Of a stretch of 64,000 bases of DNA, positions 9,081 through 19,248 are shown piece by piece; the first letter of the stretch is position 1; every line of letters starts with the position of its first letter. Both the position numbers and the translations under genes were made by a program. The DNA is from Owenweeksia sp963758205. GTDB lineage: Bacteria > Bacteroidota > Bacteroidia > Flavobacteriales > Schleiferiaceae. The notes under the pieces are model-generated. The model did not search any database and was not told the DNA's origin. It worked only from the letters and a program-made list of their open reading frames with translations. The stretch lies in the NCBI GenBank assembly GCA_963758205.1, contig CAVWUM010000002.1, forward strand, positions 1,240,001-1,304,000, in the 5' to 3' direction.

Positions 9081-9983
9081 ATGGATGCCCTCCAAAAAAT
9101 CAAAAACAGCATTTTAAATTACTGGGATGCTTTTTTAGAGCATGTACCCCAACTCATAATCGGGTTGGTTATCCTCATCCTGGCCTTTATGATTTCGCGC
9201 TGGCTAAGCAGCCTAATGCAGCGCAGGCTGGCTAAGCGAATGGAGGACCCATTACTGAGTAATTTTCTTTCGCGGATTTTTAAAATGCTGCTCATTATAC
9301 TGGGCATTATGCTTGCCTTTCATGTAATGGGCTTAACGGGTATCGCAGCAGGGCTTATGGCCGGGGCAGGGGTTGGCGCCATAATAATCGGATTTGCTTT
9401 TCAGGATATAGGGGCCAATTTTATGGCCGGTGTAATACTGGCCTTTAACCGCCCCTTTGGTATTGGCGATACTATAGAAATAAGCGGAATGATGGGTAAA
9501 GTGCTGAGCCTGAACCTGCGCACCACCCAAATTAAAACCTTTGACGGAAAAGATGTTTTTATTCCTAACAATACCATAGTAAAAGAGGAACTGATCAATT
9601 ATACCAAGGACGGCCTGATAAGGTTGGAGTTTACGGTGGGGATTGATTATGATGCTGATATAGATCAGGCGATGAGTGTTATTGCACAATCATTACAAAA
9701 AGTAGAAAATGTATTGCGTGGCGAAGGCCGGAAGCCATTGGTGATAATAAAAGAACTGGCCACCAGTACTGTAAATGTAGATGTGAAATTTTGGGTGGAA
9801 ACCTATGATTACAAACAGGGAACGGCCGAACTACGAAGTACTGTGATATCCCACGTTTTAAAAGACCTTATAAGCTCTGGTGTTGGCTTACCGGCCGATA
9901 TACTGGAGCTTAAACACTACAAAGGCAAAGGCTTTCCGATAAGATTACTTGAAAATAAGAAGACCGAAGTTTCTCAAAAATAA
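9081..9983 (+). CDS. MscS-family mechanosensitive ion channel
   Basis: A small-conductance mechanosensitive channel that releases solutes on hypoosmotic shock. It has 300 residues with three N-terminal membrane helices; the pore helix TM3 carries the Gly/Ala pattern AGLMAGAGVGAIIIGFAFQDIGANFMAG (residues ~92-119; key AG repeats). The beta domain follows (RPFGIGDTIEI, FIPNNTIVKEELINYT). It is a second type from the MscS at 31981. Its 3' end overlaps the convergent barrel gene by 10 bp. Confidence 0.92.
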   Translation: MDALQKIKNSILNYWDAFLEHVPQLIIGLVILILAFMISRWLSSLMQRRLAKRMEDPLLSNFLSRIFKMLLIILGIMLAFHVMGLTGIAAGLMAGAGVGAIIIGFAFQDIGANFMAGVILAFNRPFGIGDTIEISGMMGKVLSLNLRTTQIKTFDGKDVFIPNNTIVKEELINYTKDGLIRLEFTVGIDYDADIDQAMSVIAQSLQKVENVLRGEGRKPLVIIKELATSTVNVDVKFWVETYDYKQGTAELRSTVISHVLKDLISSGVGLPADILELKHYKGKGFPIRLLENKKTEVSQK

Positions 9984-10657
9984 AATGCAACTACAGGAAA
10001 AAATGCTGAGCCGTAGGGTGAGGTATTAGGGTCATGCAGCACATTGTATCGGAGGCCCACCTGCACAAAACCTTTATCGCCAAGCCGGTTCATTAGGCCT
10101 GCCTCTAAAAATAGTATTGGTGTCCAAATATTTTCATAATCAAAAATATTTCTAATTGTGCCATTCTGATTTACTCTTGTCACGCTGTTAAGTTTAGTAT
10201 GGTTCAGATATTCAAAGTGCGCTCCAACTATAAATCGATCTGCTAATATGTAATTGAAGAAAGCTTTCGGTCCATAAATTGAAGATTCAAATTCTTCTCT
10301 TAGGATGGTGTTTCCTTGTGTTATCTGATTAAACTTGGTGTACTGATAAATAAAACCAGGGCCGGCAATCAGGTTATCAGTAAATTTATAACCCACTGTT
10401 GGCGCCAGGTAAATAAATGTAGTTGTACCAAAGCTCAGGCTGACGCTACCTCCTATCACCACCTTATCCCAAAAGTCTTCTTCAGTTGTTGTATTAGCCT
10501 TAGGCCTGGGTTTGGATTCCACGTCCTCCTCATCAGTAACCTGTTGCTCCTGTGTAGAATCGCTTTTTTGTTTGGTTTTAAACCTATCCTGCACCTGCGC
10601 ATTAAGGCCTATAGTACCAAGCAATAGTAAAATCAGTAAAATTGAATATCTCTTCAT
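9974..10657 (-). CDS. Outer-membrane beta-barrel protein, unknown function
   Basis: A 227-residue protein with a signal peptide (MKRYSILLILLLLGTIGLNA, then Q). I prefer the ATG at 10657 over 10666. A polar low-complexity linker (KQKSDSTQEQ) precedes alternating beta strands ending in Phe (VVAFYF), a typical outer-membrane barrel signal. The pattern GPGFIYQYTKF and VGAHFEYLNH supports a small porin-like fold. The stop lies inside the 3' end of the convergent MscS gene. Confidence 0.75.
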   Translation of the reverse strand: MKRYSILLILLLLGTIGLNAQVQDRFKTKQKSDSTQEQQVTDEEDVESKPRPKANTTTEEDFWDKVVIGGSVSLSFGTTTFIYLAPTVGYKFTDNLIAGPGFIYQYTKFNQITQGNTILREEFESSIYGPKAFFNYILADRFIVGAHFEYLNHTKLNSVTRVNQNGTIRNIFDYENIWTPILFLEAGLMNRLGDKGFVQVGLRYNVLHDPNTSPYGSAFFPVVAFYF

Positions 10658-10793
10658 GTACATCATAACGCCAATTGAAAAGCAAAGTTATCAAAGCATA
10701 GTTGCAATTTCCGAACCTAACTGTATGATAATTCCCGTGGTGTGAATAAAGTATTAATTTAGCCACCTATTTTATTCTACTGATCAATATATC

Positions 10794-13580
10794 ATGGATA
10801 GATTTTCCTTCCTCGGAGGAGTGCACTCTACTTTTTTAGACGACCTGTATCAAAAGTATTTAAAGAGCCCCGACTCTATTGAACCCAGCTGGCGGGCATT
10901 TTTTCAGGGTTATGATTTTGCCCTGGAAAGCTATGAAGATGGCGAAATGCCCTTTTCAGCCAATGGCGGTGGCCTTAATGGCGATGCCATAAACGACACC
11001 TTCAGCCATGCTGAGATTGTAGAAGAAATAAGAAAAGAATTCAGGGTACTACAGCTTATTGACGATTACCGAACGCGAGGCCACCTGTTTACCGAAACCA
11101 ATCCGGTAAGGGCACGCAGAAAGTACAGCCCTACTTTGGATATTGAAAACTACGGCCTTTCTGAAAGTGATCTTGATCTGCCGTTTCAGGCTGCTAAAGA
11201 AATTGGCAGCGAAAAGTCTGATACGTTACGAAACATTATTGACCACCTGCAAAAGGCTTACCGCCAAAGTATTGGTGTGGAGTATATGTATATCCGTACT
11301 CCTGAAAGAATACAGTGGATAAAACAAAGACTTACTTACAATAAAAACCAGCCTGAATTTACCGCAGACGAAAAGAAGCAGATTTTAGGTAAACTCAACG
11401 AAGCGGTGGCTTTTGAAAATTTCCTTAACACCAAGTTTGTAGGGCAAAAGCGATTTTCTATTGAAGGTGCCGAATCACTGATACCGGCACTTGATATTGG
11501 TATTATGAAAGCTGCCAGCCTTGGCGTACGTGAGTTTGTGGTAGGTATGGCCCACCGTGGAAGACTCAACGTACTCTCCAACATTTTTGGAAAAACACAG
11601 CGCGACATCTTTAGTGAATTTGAGGGTAAAGCCTTTACAGATGATGAATTTGATGGTGATGTAAAATATCACTTAGGTTACTCTGCCGAGCGTGAGCTTG
11701 AGGATGGCAGCAAAATAAAACTTAACATTTCACCAAACCCATCTCACCTTGAAGCGGTGGATGCAGTGGTGGAAGGTATAACCCGGGCTAAGATCAACAA
11801 TGATTACGACCAGGACGAAAGCAAGGTAATGCCAATACTTATACATGGTGATGCGGCCATCGCGGCCCAGGGAATAGTGTATGAGGTTATCCAAATGGAA
11901 AAACTTAACGGCTACCGCACAGGTGGTACCGTACATGTGGTGATAAACAACCAGGTTGGGTTTACCACCAATTATCTTGATGCCCGCTCCAGTACGTATT
12001 GTACTGATGTGGCCAAAGTTATTCTGGCCCCGGTACTACATGTAAATGGTGATGATGTGGAAGCAGCTGTACATGCCATGCAATTTGCTATGGAATACCG
12101 CCAGCGCTACAATGCCGATATTTTTATTGATTTGCTTTGCTACCGTAAATACGGGCATAACGAGGGTGATGAGCCCCGCTTTACGCAGCCCTTGCTTTAT
12201 AAGGCTATCGCCAAGCATAAGAACCCCAGAGAGATTTACTCCGCAAAACTTGAAGATGAAGGAGTAATAGATGAAGCATTTTTGAAAGGCCTTGAAAAGG
12301 ACTTCAGGGAAATGCTGGAGATGAAGTTTGACGAGTCTAAAAAAATTGAAAAAAACACCATCACCCAGTTTATGGAGGATGAGTGGAAGGGCTATCGCGC
12401 CTCCCGTCCGGATGATTTTGAAAGCTCACTAGATACGAGCTTTGATAAAGAAAAGCTGCGTGACATAGCCAAAACCATAACTACTCTGCCTGAAGGGAAA
12501 AAATTCTTCAATAAAATAAAGCGCCTGCTAAGCCAGCGCTGGGAGATGGTGGATGAGAAAAACTCACTGGACTGGGGTATGGCCGAGTTACTGGCCTATG
12601 GCTCTATTATTACGGATGGGTTTAATGTAAGGGTAAGTGGTGAGGATTCTGAACGCGGAACATTCAGCCACCGCCATGCGGTTATTAAGGTGGAGGATTC
12701 CGAAGAATCGCATATTCTCTTAAACAATATTAAGGGCCGCGAAGGGCGCTTTGCCATTTACAACTCCTTATTATCAGAATATGGTGTGTTGGGTTTTGAT
12801 TACGGCTATGCCATGGCATCGCCCGAAACCCTTGTAATATGGGAGGCGCAGTTCGGAGATTTCTTTAACGGTGCTCAGATAATTGTAGATCAATTCCTCT
12901 CTGCAGCAGAAGATAAGTGGAAGGTGCAGAATGGCCTTGTTCTATTTCTTCCACACGGGCAGGAAGGCCAGGGAGCAGAGCACTCCAGTGCCCGCCTTGA
13001 AAGATTTTTGCAGCAATGTGCCCAGTTTAATATGCAGGTAACCAACCCTACCACACCCGCCAACTTCTTCCACATGTTGCGCAGGCAAATGAAGCGCGAC
13101 TTTAGAAAGCCACTGGTAGTAATGACTCCAAAGAGTTTGCTTCGCCACCCCAAAGTGGTATCCACCATGGAGGAGCTGGCTGAAGGCAGGTTTATGGAAC
13201 TGTTGGATGATCCGCGCATTGAGCATAAAGACAAGGTGAAAAAACTGGTCTTCTTAACCGGTAAGCTATATTATGATGTGGATAAAAAGAGGGATGAGGA
13301 ATTTAATGAAGAATATGCCATAGTTAGATTGGAGCAGCTTTACCCTCTTGCTGAAAAGCAAATAAAGGAACTGGTGGAAAGCTACCCGAATGCTGAAAAA
13401 ATTATATGGGCCCAGGAAGAACCGCGAAACATGGGAGCCGGGTATTATGTTAAAATGAACTTTCCGGTGCAGATTGATACCATTATCTCGCCACTGCCCA
13501 GCGCCAGTACTGCTCCGGGATCTTCAAAGGCATTTGCCGCCAGACAGGAAAAATTGATTAACGACATTTTAAACGCATAA
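10794..13580 (+). CDS. sucA: 2-oxoglutarate dehydrogenase E1 component
   Basis: The thiamin-diphosphate-dependent E1 decarboxylates 2-oxoglutarate in the TCA cycle. The 928 residues are near the usual length. It has the N-terminal FLGGVHSTFLDDLYQKY segment that contacts E2, the active-site HGDAAIAAQGIVYE (from about residue 351), the GHNEGDEP motif (about residue 455) and the C-terminal transketolase-like domains with HGQEGQGAEHSSAR. sucB follows after 11 bp in the same operon, ending at a clear terminator. Confidence 0.97.
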   Translation: MDRFSFLGGVHSTFLDDLYQKYLKSPDSIEPSWRAFFQGYDFALESYEDGEMPFSANGGGLNGDAINDTFSHAEIVEEIRKEFRVLQLIDDYRTRGHLFTETNPVRARRKYSPTLDIENYGLSESDLDLPFQAAKEIGSEKSDTLRNIIDHLQKAYRQSIGVEYMYIRTPERIQWIKQRLTYNKNQPEFTADEKKQILGKLNEAVAFENFLNTKFVGQKRFSIEGAESLIPALDIGIMKAASLGVREFVVGMAHRGRLNVLSNIFGKTQRDIFSEFEGKAFTDDEFDGDVKYHLGYSAERELEDGSKIKLNISPNPSHLEAVDAVVEGITRAKINNDYDQDESKVMPILIHGDAAIAAQGIVYEVIQMEKLNGYRTGGTVHVVINNQVGFTTNYLDARSSTYCTDVAKVILAPVLHVNGDDVEAAVHAMQFAMEYRQRYNADIFIDLLCYRKYGHNEGDEPRFTQPLLYKAIAKHKNPREIYSAKLEDEGVIDEAFLKGLEKDFREMLEMKFDESKKIEKNTITQFMEDEWKGYRASRPDDFESSLDTSFDKEKLRDIAKTITTLPEGKKFFNKIKRLLSQRWEMVDEKNSLDWGMAELLAYGSIITDGFNVRVSGEDSERGTFSHRHAVIKVEDSEESHILLNNIKGREGRFAIYNSLLSEYGVLGFDYGYAMASPETLVIWEAQFGDFFNGAQIIVDQFLSAAEDKWKVQNGLVLFLPHGQEGQGAEHSSARLERFLQQCAQFNMQVTNPTTPANFFHMLRRQMKRDFRKPLVVMTPKSLLRHPKVVSTMEELAEGRFMELLDDPRIEHKDKVKKLVFLTGKLYYDVDKKRDEEFNEEYAIVRLEQLYPLAEKQIKELVESYPNAEKIIWAQEEPRNMGAGYYVKMNFPVQIDTIISPLPSASTAPGSSKAFAARQEKLINDILNA

Positions 13581-13591
13581 AGACAAACCAA

Positions 13592-14854
13592 ATGAGCGTA
13601 GTAGATATTAAAGTACCCTCACCGGGAGAATCAGTATCCGAAGTAGAAATTGCAGGATGGATGGTAGAAGACGGTGACTACGTAGAAAAAGACCAGGAAA
13701 TTGTAGAGCTTGACTCTGACAAGGCTACCCTGGCTATGCCCGCTGAAGAGGCTGGTGTAATTTCTATTAAAGTTGGGGATGGCGAAAGCGTGGAAGTGGG
13801 CCAGGTTATTGGCACCATTGATACCAGCGCTAAAAAATCAGGGGGCAACTCTGGCGATAAAAAAGACAAAAAGTCTGAAAAAGACAGTGACTCTTCTGAT
13901 GAAAAGGAGAAAAAAGAATCTGAAGAGAAAAAAGAAAAATCCTCTGATGATGATTCTAAAGATAAGAGCTACGCCAGTGGTGCACCATCACCTGCTGCCC
14001 GTAAAATACTGGATGAAAAAGGAATTGAGGCTAAGGATGTAAAAGGATCGGGCCGCGATGGCCGCATCACTAAAGAGGATGCCGAAAAGGCCGAGGCCAG
14101 CATGGGCTCACCTACAGGTGCCGCCCGTGGTACAGATAAAAAGCGCATGAGCAGCTTACGCAGAAAACTGGCCCAGCGCCTGGTTTCTGTTAAAAATGAA
14201 ACGGCTATGCTTACCACTTTTAATGAGGTGGATATGAAGCCAATTTTTGACCTGCGCGCTAAGTATAAGGAAGACTTTAAAGAAAAGCATGGTGTGAGCC
14301 TTGGCTTTATGTCATTCTTTACCAAAGCCGTGGTAAGAGCGCTACAGGAGTTTCCGCAGGTAAACAGTATGATTGATGGTGATGATATGGTGAGCTTTGA
14401 TTACCAGGATATCAGTATTGCGGTAAGCGGACCAAAAGGACTTATGGTACCGGTAGTGCGCAATGCCGAAAACCTGAGCTTTGCCGGTATTGAAAAGGAA
14501 ATAAAGCGCCTTGCCGAAAAAGTGCGCGATGGTAAAATTTCTGTTGATGAAATGACCGGAGGAACCTTTACCATTACCAACGGTGGAGTATTTGGCTCTA
14601 TGCTTTCCACACCAATTATTAACCCTCCCCAAAGTGCCATTTTAGGTATGCACAATATTGTGGAGCGCCCAGTGGCCATTGATGGTAAAATAGATGTACG
14701 CCCCATTATGTATGTAGCCCTAAGCTACGACCACCGCGTGATTGATGGTCGTGAGTCTGTTGGCTTTTTGGTAGCTGTAAAAGAAGCGCTGGAAAAACCG
14801 GAAGAGCTTTTGATGGGAGGCGGTGATGTAGTTAAGAAAGCGTTGGAGCTTTAA
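13592..14854 (+). CDS. sucB: Dihydrolipoyl succinyltransferase, E2 of the 2-oxoglutarate dehydrogenase complex
   Basis: E2 transfers succinyl groups from lipoate to CoA. The 420 residues show a lipoyl domain with the lipoylated Lys in DSDKA (K44), a long Lys/Ser/Glu/Asp linker (residues ~85-128), a peripheral subunit-binding domain (SPAARKILDEKG), and the catalytic core with SYDHRVIDGRE near the C terminus. It is co-transcribed with sucA. The E3 component is not in the window. Confidence 0.97.
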   Translation: MSVVDIKVPSPGESVSEVEIAGWMVEDGDYVEKDQEIVELDSDKATLAMPAEEAGVISIKVGDGESVEVGQVIGTIDTSAKKSGGNSGDKKDKKSEKDSDSSDEKEKKESEEKKEKSSDDDSKDKSYASGAPSPAARKILDEKGIEAKDVKGSGRDGRITKEDAEKAEASMGSPTGAARGTDKKRMSSLRRKLAQRLVSVKNETAMLTTFNEVDMKPIFDLRAKYKEDFKEKHGVSLGFMSFFTKAVVRALQEFPQVNSMIDGDDMVSFDYQDISIAVSGPKGLMVPVVRNAENLSFAGIEKEIKRLAEKVRDGKISVDEMTGGTFTITNGGVFGSMLSTPIINPPQSAILGMHNIVERPVAIDGKIDVRPIMYVALSYDHRVIDGRESVGFLVAVKEALEKPEELLMGGGDVVKKALEL

Positions 14855-14876
14855 AGGAATTCAGTTAATAAATATC

Positions 14877-14912
14877 AAAACCGCAAAGGCTATTGCTTTT
14901 GCGGTTTTTTTT
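14877..14912 (+). terminator. Intrinsic terminator of sucAB
   Basis: AAAACCGCAAA (14877-14887) pairs with TTTGCGGTTTT (14898-14908), extended by GC/GC closing a TATT loop, and is followed by a T run to 14912. Confidence 0.9.
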
Positions 14913-14978
14913 ATGCCTTAGATTTAATGCTGTACGATTATCATCTTTACATCGTTTGTAAGAATTAAACTAACCAAT

Positions 14979-15635
14979 ATGAAAAAAACTATCCTTTCCT
15001 TAATTTTTGGATTATGCTTCAACTCACTTTTCTGTCAGTTATCTGTACATGGGTTTGCAGCAGTAGCTTCACCTATGGGCCTTACTACAGACCCTCACAC
15101 ACATGGAGCATTTGAAGTTGCTCTGCTTGCCGGAGGTGAATTGGGCTATAGAATTACAAAACGCATTGAGATTAGAGCATTTTATGGAGTGGGTCAGTGG
15201 GATGACCACAGCCTGACCAGTGACCAAACAACCATGAGTGATTATAAAATTTATGGCCTGAAGCCTCAGGTTAATATATTCTCAACAAAAAAAGAAAACA
15301 TATTCTTTGACATAGCTACGCCCCTTTCTATATGGGAGCAAAAGTCTTTTTGGCAGAGTAGCGATAATTTCTTCTTTCCGGTTTTCGGAAATACTTTTAG
15401 CGGTGAAGACAAAGCTGAGTTTTTCAGGTTTGCGATAGCACCACGGTTAAGGCTATTTGTAAAAAAGGCGCGACTAAGCTTTGAGTTTGGACCCAGCTTA
15501 AATTTTGACAGTCTTCGGAAATCATCACGCAAAGTGAACTACGACACTTCTAATAATGCCTTTGCCAATACCGAACCTACGTACAGAGATGTGAGTTATG
15601 ACTTTCAGGTGAATATCGGATATCGCTTTTGGTAA
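14979..15635 (+). CDS. Secreted/outer-membrane barrel protein, paralogue of the next gene
   Basis: A 218-residue protein with a signal peptide ending FNSLFCQ, followed by alternating strands with the pattern GGELGYRITKRIEIRAFYG and a C-terminal YRFW, typical of a small outer-membrane beta barrel. It is about as long as the protein at 15738 and shares SVHG/SVHL and GELGYR/LELGYR segments, so the two are likely duplicates. Function unknown. Confidence 0.7.
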   Translation: MKKTILSLIFGLCFNSLFCQLSVHGFAAVASPMGLTTDPHTHGAFEVALLAGGELGYRITKRIEIRAFYGVGQWDDHSLTSDQTTMSDYKIYGLKPQVNIFSTKKENIFFDIATPLSIWEQKSFWQSSDNFFFPVFGNTFSGEDKAEFFRFAIAPRLRLFVKKARLSFEFGPSLNFDSLRKSSRKVNYDTSNNAFANTEPTYRDVSYDFQVNIGYRFW

Positions 15636-15737
15636 GGGTCTGCAAACACTTATGCATATTACCAAAAAGCCAAAGGTCTTGGCTCCATGAATGGGCTATT
15701 CTGTAATGAATTGTTATATTGATGCTAATAACAGGAT

Positions 15738-16391
15738 ATGAAAAAGTTGCTCTTCCTTATCGCATTCATCGTTTTTTCAATCAATGTCACGGCTCAAATT
15801 TCAGTTCACCTTGGTGCGAATGGCACCACAGCATACGGGCTACGCTCATCCCCGTATGATGATGCCTTCGTTGATATAAATCTATCCGGAGGCTTAGAGC
15901 TTGGTTATCGGGTAAGCCAAAAATTGGAATTTCGGGTAATCGGTTATTACGGAGGATCGAGTAAAAATAATTTTGGAGGTAGCACTCCATCAAATTCTAA
16001 AGTTCTTCAATTAGGTCTAAAACCTGTCTATGCATTGTTGTCCTCAAAAAATCAACGTTACAATTTTGATTTAGGTTTTCCTGTGGCTTACGGCCATCAA
16101 ACTGTACGCTGGGAAGGCTATTTAGACGAATCTCGCCTAAGGTTTAGAACAACAGGAACCGATAAGGCTGGTTATATCCAGTTTGGAATTTCTCCTACTT
16201 ATAGATTTTTCTGCTCCAAAACAAACTTTACTTGGTCTCTCGGAATGGTAATTAACCATCTGTCATTGCTAAAAGCGGATCGCATGATTAGCGAGCAAGA
16301 AGAGATCCCCAGTGAGTCTAAAGTTAACCAACCGTCATTTCATCCATGGAATGCAGGTGTAGTACTTTCTTTAGGCTACCTTTTTCGATAA
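15738..16391 (+). CDS. Secreted/outer-membrane barrel protein, paralogue of the previous gene
   Basis: A 217-residue protein with signal peptide ending INVTAQ, then ISVHLGANGTTAYGLRS, LELGYRVSQKLEFRVI and a C-terminal LSLGYLFR, again a small barrel pattern. It lies 102 bp downstream of its paralogue with no clear terminator between them. Function unknown. Confidence 0.7.
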   Translation: MKKLLFLIAFIVFSINVTAQISVHLGANGTTAYGLRSSPYDDAFVDINLSGGLELGYRVSQKLEFRVIGYYGGSSKNNFGGSTPSNSKVLQLGLKPVYALLSSKNQRYNFDLGFPVAYGHQTVRWEGYLDESRLRFRTTGTDKAGYIQFGISPTYRFFCSKTNFTWSLGMVINHLSLLKADRMISEQEEIPSESKVNQPSFHPWNAGVVLSLGYLFR

Positions 16392-16496
16392 GTTCTAAAA
16401 CGAGGTAGAGATAATTAGATGAATGGCAAAATGGATTTTTGAATACTCCTAATTAAAGAAACCCGTAATATTGACCCATAAACTACTCTCAAAGTC

Positions 16497-17258
16497 ATGG
16501 GGCGCTTTCTTAAAATGTATTGGTTATTAAAGCACTATGGGCTATTACATGGCCTGCGGCTTTATTTTCAATTAGGCAATCGTCCGCACCTCAGGGTGCC
16601 GGGGGTTAAGCATCATGTGCATCTCCGTAAAAATACCAGCGACATACCCGCCTTTGAGCAAGTATTTATTACCAGGGAATATGATTTTGAACCCGGTTGT
16701 GATCCATCTGTAATTATTGATGCCGGAGCCAATATTGGCCTGGCCAGTGTGTATTTCGCCAACCGCTATCCCGGGGCGCGGATTTTAGCCATAGAGCCAG
16801 AGCCCGGTAATTACCAGATGCTTAAAAAGAACACCGGCCACTATGCTAACGTTACACCCATACATGCTGCCTTGTGGTTTGAAGATACTGAGCTAAGCAT
16901 TTTTGATAAGGGCAAAGGTGCCTGGGCCTTTACGGTAGCTGAACAAAAGACTGGGGGCATTGGCAAAACCATGGCTATCAGTATGGCGCACCTCATTAAG
17001 GCTTATGATTTACCCTATATCGATATACTAAAGATTGATATTGAAGGAGCGGAAAAGGAGCTCTTTTCCAGCAATTATGATGAGTGGCTGCCCAAAGTGA
17101 GAGTACTGGTTATTGAACTTCACGACCATTATAAACAAGGTACCTCACGCCAGTTTTTTGAAACCATCAGCAAGTACCGGTTTTCGTTTCACGCCACTGA
17201 AGACAGGCTTTTATTGAGGAACGAGAATTTTGAAAAACCCATAAGTAAAAAGAAATGA
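16497..17258 (+). CDS. FkbM-family SAM-dependent methyltransferase
   Basis: A 253-residue class I methyltransferase. The SAM-binding motif IDAGANIGLASVYFA lies near residues 76-90, followed by ILAIEPEPGN and DILKIDIEGAEKELF, the FkbM hallmarks. Family members methylate hydroxyls on sugars or small molecules; the substrate is unknown. It overlaps the tatD-like gene by ATGA (17255-17258). Confidence 0.88.
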   Translation: MGRFLKMYWLLKHYGLLHGLRLYFQLGNRPHLRVPGVKHHVHLRKNTSDIPAFEQVFITREYDFEPGCDPSVIIDAGANIGLASVYFANRYPGARILAIEPEPGNYQMLKKNTGHYANVTPIHAALWFEDTELSIFDKGKGAWAFTVAEQKTGGIGKTMAISMAHLIKAYDLPYIDILKIDIEGAEKELFSSNYDEWLPKVRVLVIELHDHYKQGTSRQFFETISKYRFSFHATEDRLLLRNENFEKPISKKK

Positions 17259-18025
17259 TCGATACCCATTCCCACATATACCTCAAAGATTTTAAAGACG
17301 ATTTTCAGGAAATCCTGAATCGGGCGAAAACGGTGGGGATAAAAGAAATATACTTACCCAATATTGATAAGGACAGCATAGCCGACTTGAAGGCTACTGC
17401 ACATTGTTACCCTATGTGCAAACCTATGATGGGGCTGCACCCCGGCTCGGTAAAAGCTGATTATAAAGAGCAGCTGGCCTTAGTGTTTAAAGAGCTGGAA
17501 GATCCAAATCAAAAATTCCATGCAGTTGGCGAAATTGGGATTGACCTTTATTGGGACAAAACCTTTATTGAAGAGCAGCTGAAAGCCTTTGCGATTCAAA
17601 TAGAAAAGGCCAAAGAGATGGGGCTGCCCATCGTTATCCATTGTCGCGATGCTTTTAATGAGGTTTTTGACGTACTTGAGGCCTATCATGATGATAGTCT
17701 TTTTGGGATTTTCCATTGCTTTACAGGAAACCTGGAGCAGGCGCACAGGGCTATAAACCTAAATATGAAACTGGGTATTGGCGGGGTGGTAACTTTTAAA
17801 AATGCAGGTCTTGATAAAGTGGTAGAACAACTGGACCTGGAGCATCTGGTACTTGAAACTGACGCACCCTACCTGGCCCCTGCCCCTTATCGGGGAAAGA
17901 GAAATGAACCTTCTTATGTAAAACATGTGGCTGAAAAAATTGCAGGGTTAAAGAATGTATCCTTAAGTGAAGTGGAGGAAATAACCACGGCAAATGCGCG
18001 CTCAGTGTTCAGAACTTTAGCGTAG
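17255..18025 (+). CDS. TatD-family metal-dependent hydrolase
   Basis: A 256-residue TIM-barrel DNase/hydrolase. Metal ligands are visible in MIDTHSHIYL (H5, H7), VGEIGIDLYWD (Glu), VIHCRDA (His), FHCFTGN (His) and LETDAPYLAP (Asp). The order and spacing match TatD/YcfH proteins, which act on DNA or D-aminoacyl substrates. It starts inside the stop of the methyltransferase gene. Confidence 0.93.
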   Translation: MIDTHSHIYLKDFKDDFQEILNRAKTVGIKEIYLPNIDKDSIADLKATAHCYPMCKPMMGLHPGSVKADYKEQLALVFKELEDPNQKFHAVGEIGIDLYWDKTFIEEQLKAFAIQIEKAKEMGLPIVIHCRDAFNEVFDVLEAYHDDSLFGIFHCFTGNLEQAHRAINLNMKLGIGGVVTFKNAGLDKVVEQLDLEHLVLETDAPYLAPAPYRGKRNEPSYVKHVAEKIAGLKNVSLSEVEEITTANARSVFRTLA

Positions 18026-18055
18026 CCATTCCATCGCAATTTCTAATTTCGCTGC

Positions 18056-19087
18056 ATGGCCGAATCTTCAAGAATTCTCATTCTCTACACCGGGGGTACC
18101 ATTGGTATGGTACCGGATATCACCAGCAATACGTTGGTTCCTTTTGATTTTCAATATCTGCTGGATAAAATCCCGGAAATAACCCAGCTCGGGTGCAGCA
18201 TACATACAGATAGCCTTGACAGGCCGATTGACTCAAGCAACATAAAACCTGAGCACTGGCTCAGGCTGGCCAATCGTATTTCTTTTGACTATGATAAGTA
18301 CGATGGCTTTGTGATTCTGCATGGATCTGATACGATGGCTTATACGGCATCGGCCCTGAGCTTTATTTTTAACAACCTGGCCAAACCTGTAGTTATGACG
18401 GGCTCCCAACTACCCATAGGTGTTGCCCGATCAGATGCGCGTGAAAACCTGCTTACTACCATTGAAATTGCCATGGCCCGAAGAAAGGATGGGTTGGCTA
18501 TGGTACCTGAAGTATGTATCTACTTTGAAAATGACCTTTATCGCGGCAACCGCACCCACAAAATCTCAACAGAAGATTTTGAGGCCTTTGAAAGCATGAA
18601 CTACCCCAGATTGGCCGAAGCTGGTGTTAATATAAAATTCAATGAAACCTTTATTCACCGGCCGCCCAAAGATCCGTTTGAAATTTCACAGATAATATCA
18701 AATGAGGTTGGCATCCTTACCGTTTTCCCCGGCCAAACCGAGGAATACGTAAAATCAGTATTGAACAACAATAAAATGAAAGCCCTGATTTTACGAAGCT
18801 TCGGCAGTGGTAATGCACCCATGGACCGTTGGTTTTTAGATGCTTTGCGCGAATCTGTATCTAATGGTGTTCACATTATTAATATATCACAATGTGTAGG
18901 TGGAGGTATAGCTTTGGGTAAATATGAGGCCAGCAAAGAGATGCGTGACATGGGTGTAATAAGTGGATCGGATATGACATTTGAAGCAGGACTTACTAAG
19001 GCAATGTACTTATTGGGTAAGCAACTTACCCATGCAGACTTTAAAAAGCAGTACGAAACAAACCTGCGGGGCGAACTAAGTAATTAG
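18056..19087 (+). CDS. ansA: Type I (cytoplasmic) L-asparaginase
   Basis: Hydrolyses asparagine to aspartate and ammonia. The 343 residues carry both asparaginase signatures: YTGGTIGM (Thr12 nucleophile) and LHGSDTMAYTASAL near residue 89. There is no signal peptide, in keeping with a cytoplasmic enzyme. The sequence TAATTTCG (18044-18051) just 4 bases before the ATG is one mismatch from the -7 box, so the mRNA may be leaderless, although it lies close behind tatD. Confidence 0.94.
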   Translation: MAESSRILILYTGGTIGMVPDITSNTLVPFDFQYLLDKIPEITQLGCSIHTDSLDRPIDSSNIKPEHWLRLANRISFDYDKYDGFVILHGSDTMAYTASALSFIFNNLAKPVVMTGSQLPIGVARSDARENLLTTIEIAMARRKDGLAMVPEVCIYFENDLYRGNRTHKISTEDFEAFESMNYPRLAEAGVNIKFNETFIHRPPKDPFEISQIISNEVGILTVFPGQTEEYVKSVLNNNKMKALILRSFGSGNAPMDRWFLDALRESVSNGVHIINISQCVGGGIALGKYEASKEMRDMGVISGSDMTFEAGLTKAMYLLGKQLTHADFKKQYETNLRGELSN

Positions 19088-19118
19088 AGGTGATTTTGTA
19101 GTTTTGCCGTCCTTTATT

Positions 19119-19206
19119 GGAGAGGTGGCCGAGTGGTCGAAGGCGCACGCCTGGAAAGTGTGTATACGCCACAAGCGTATCGAGAGTTCGAATCTCTTCC
19201 TCTCCG
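19119..19206 (+). tRNA. tRNA-Ser (anticodon GGA)
   Basis: The acceptor arm GGAGAGG (19119-19125) pairs with CCTCTCC (19199-19205), followed by discriminator G. The anticodon loop CTGGAAA carries GGA. A long variable arm (GTATACGCCACAAGCGTAT) and T-loop GTTCGAATC mark a class II serine tRNA. CCA is not encoded. Confidence 0.97.
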
Positions 19207-19211
19207 CAAAG

Positions 19212-19248
19212 AAAAGCCCTGAAACGCCATGCGAATCAGGGCTTTTTT
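19212..19248 (+). terminator. Terminator after tRNA-Ser
   Basis: AAAAGCCCTGA (19212-19222) pairs with TCAGGGCTTTT (19236-19246) and is followed by further T. Confidence 0.85.
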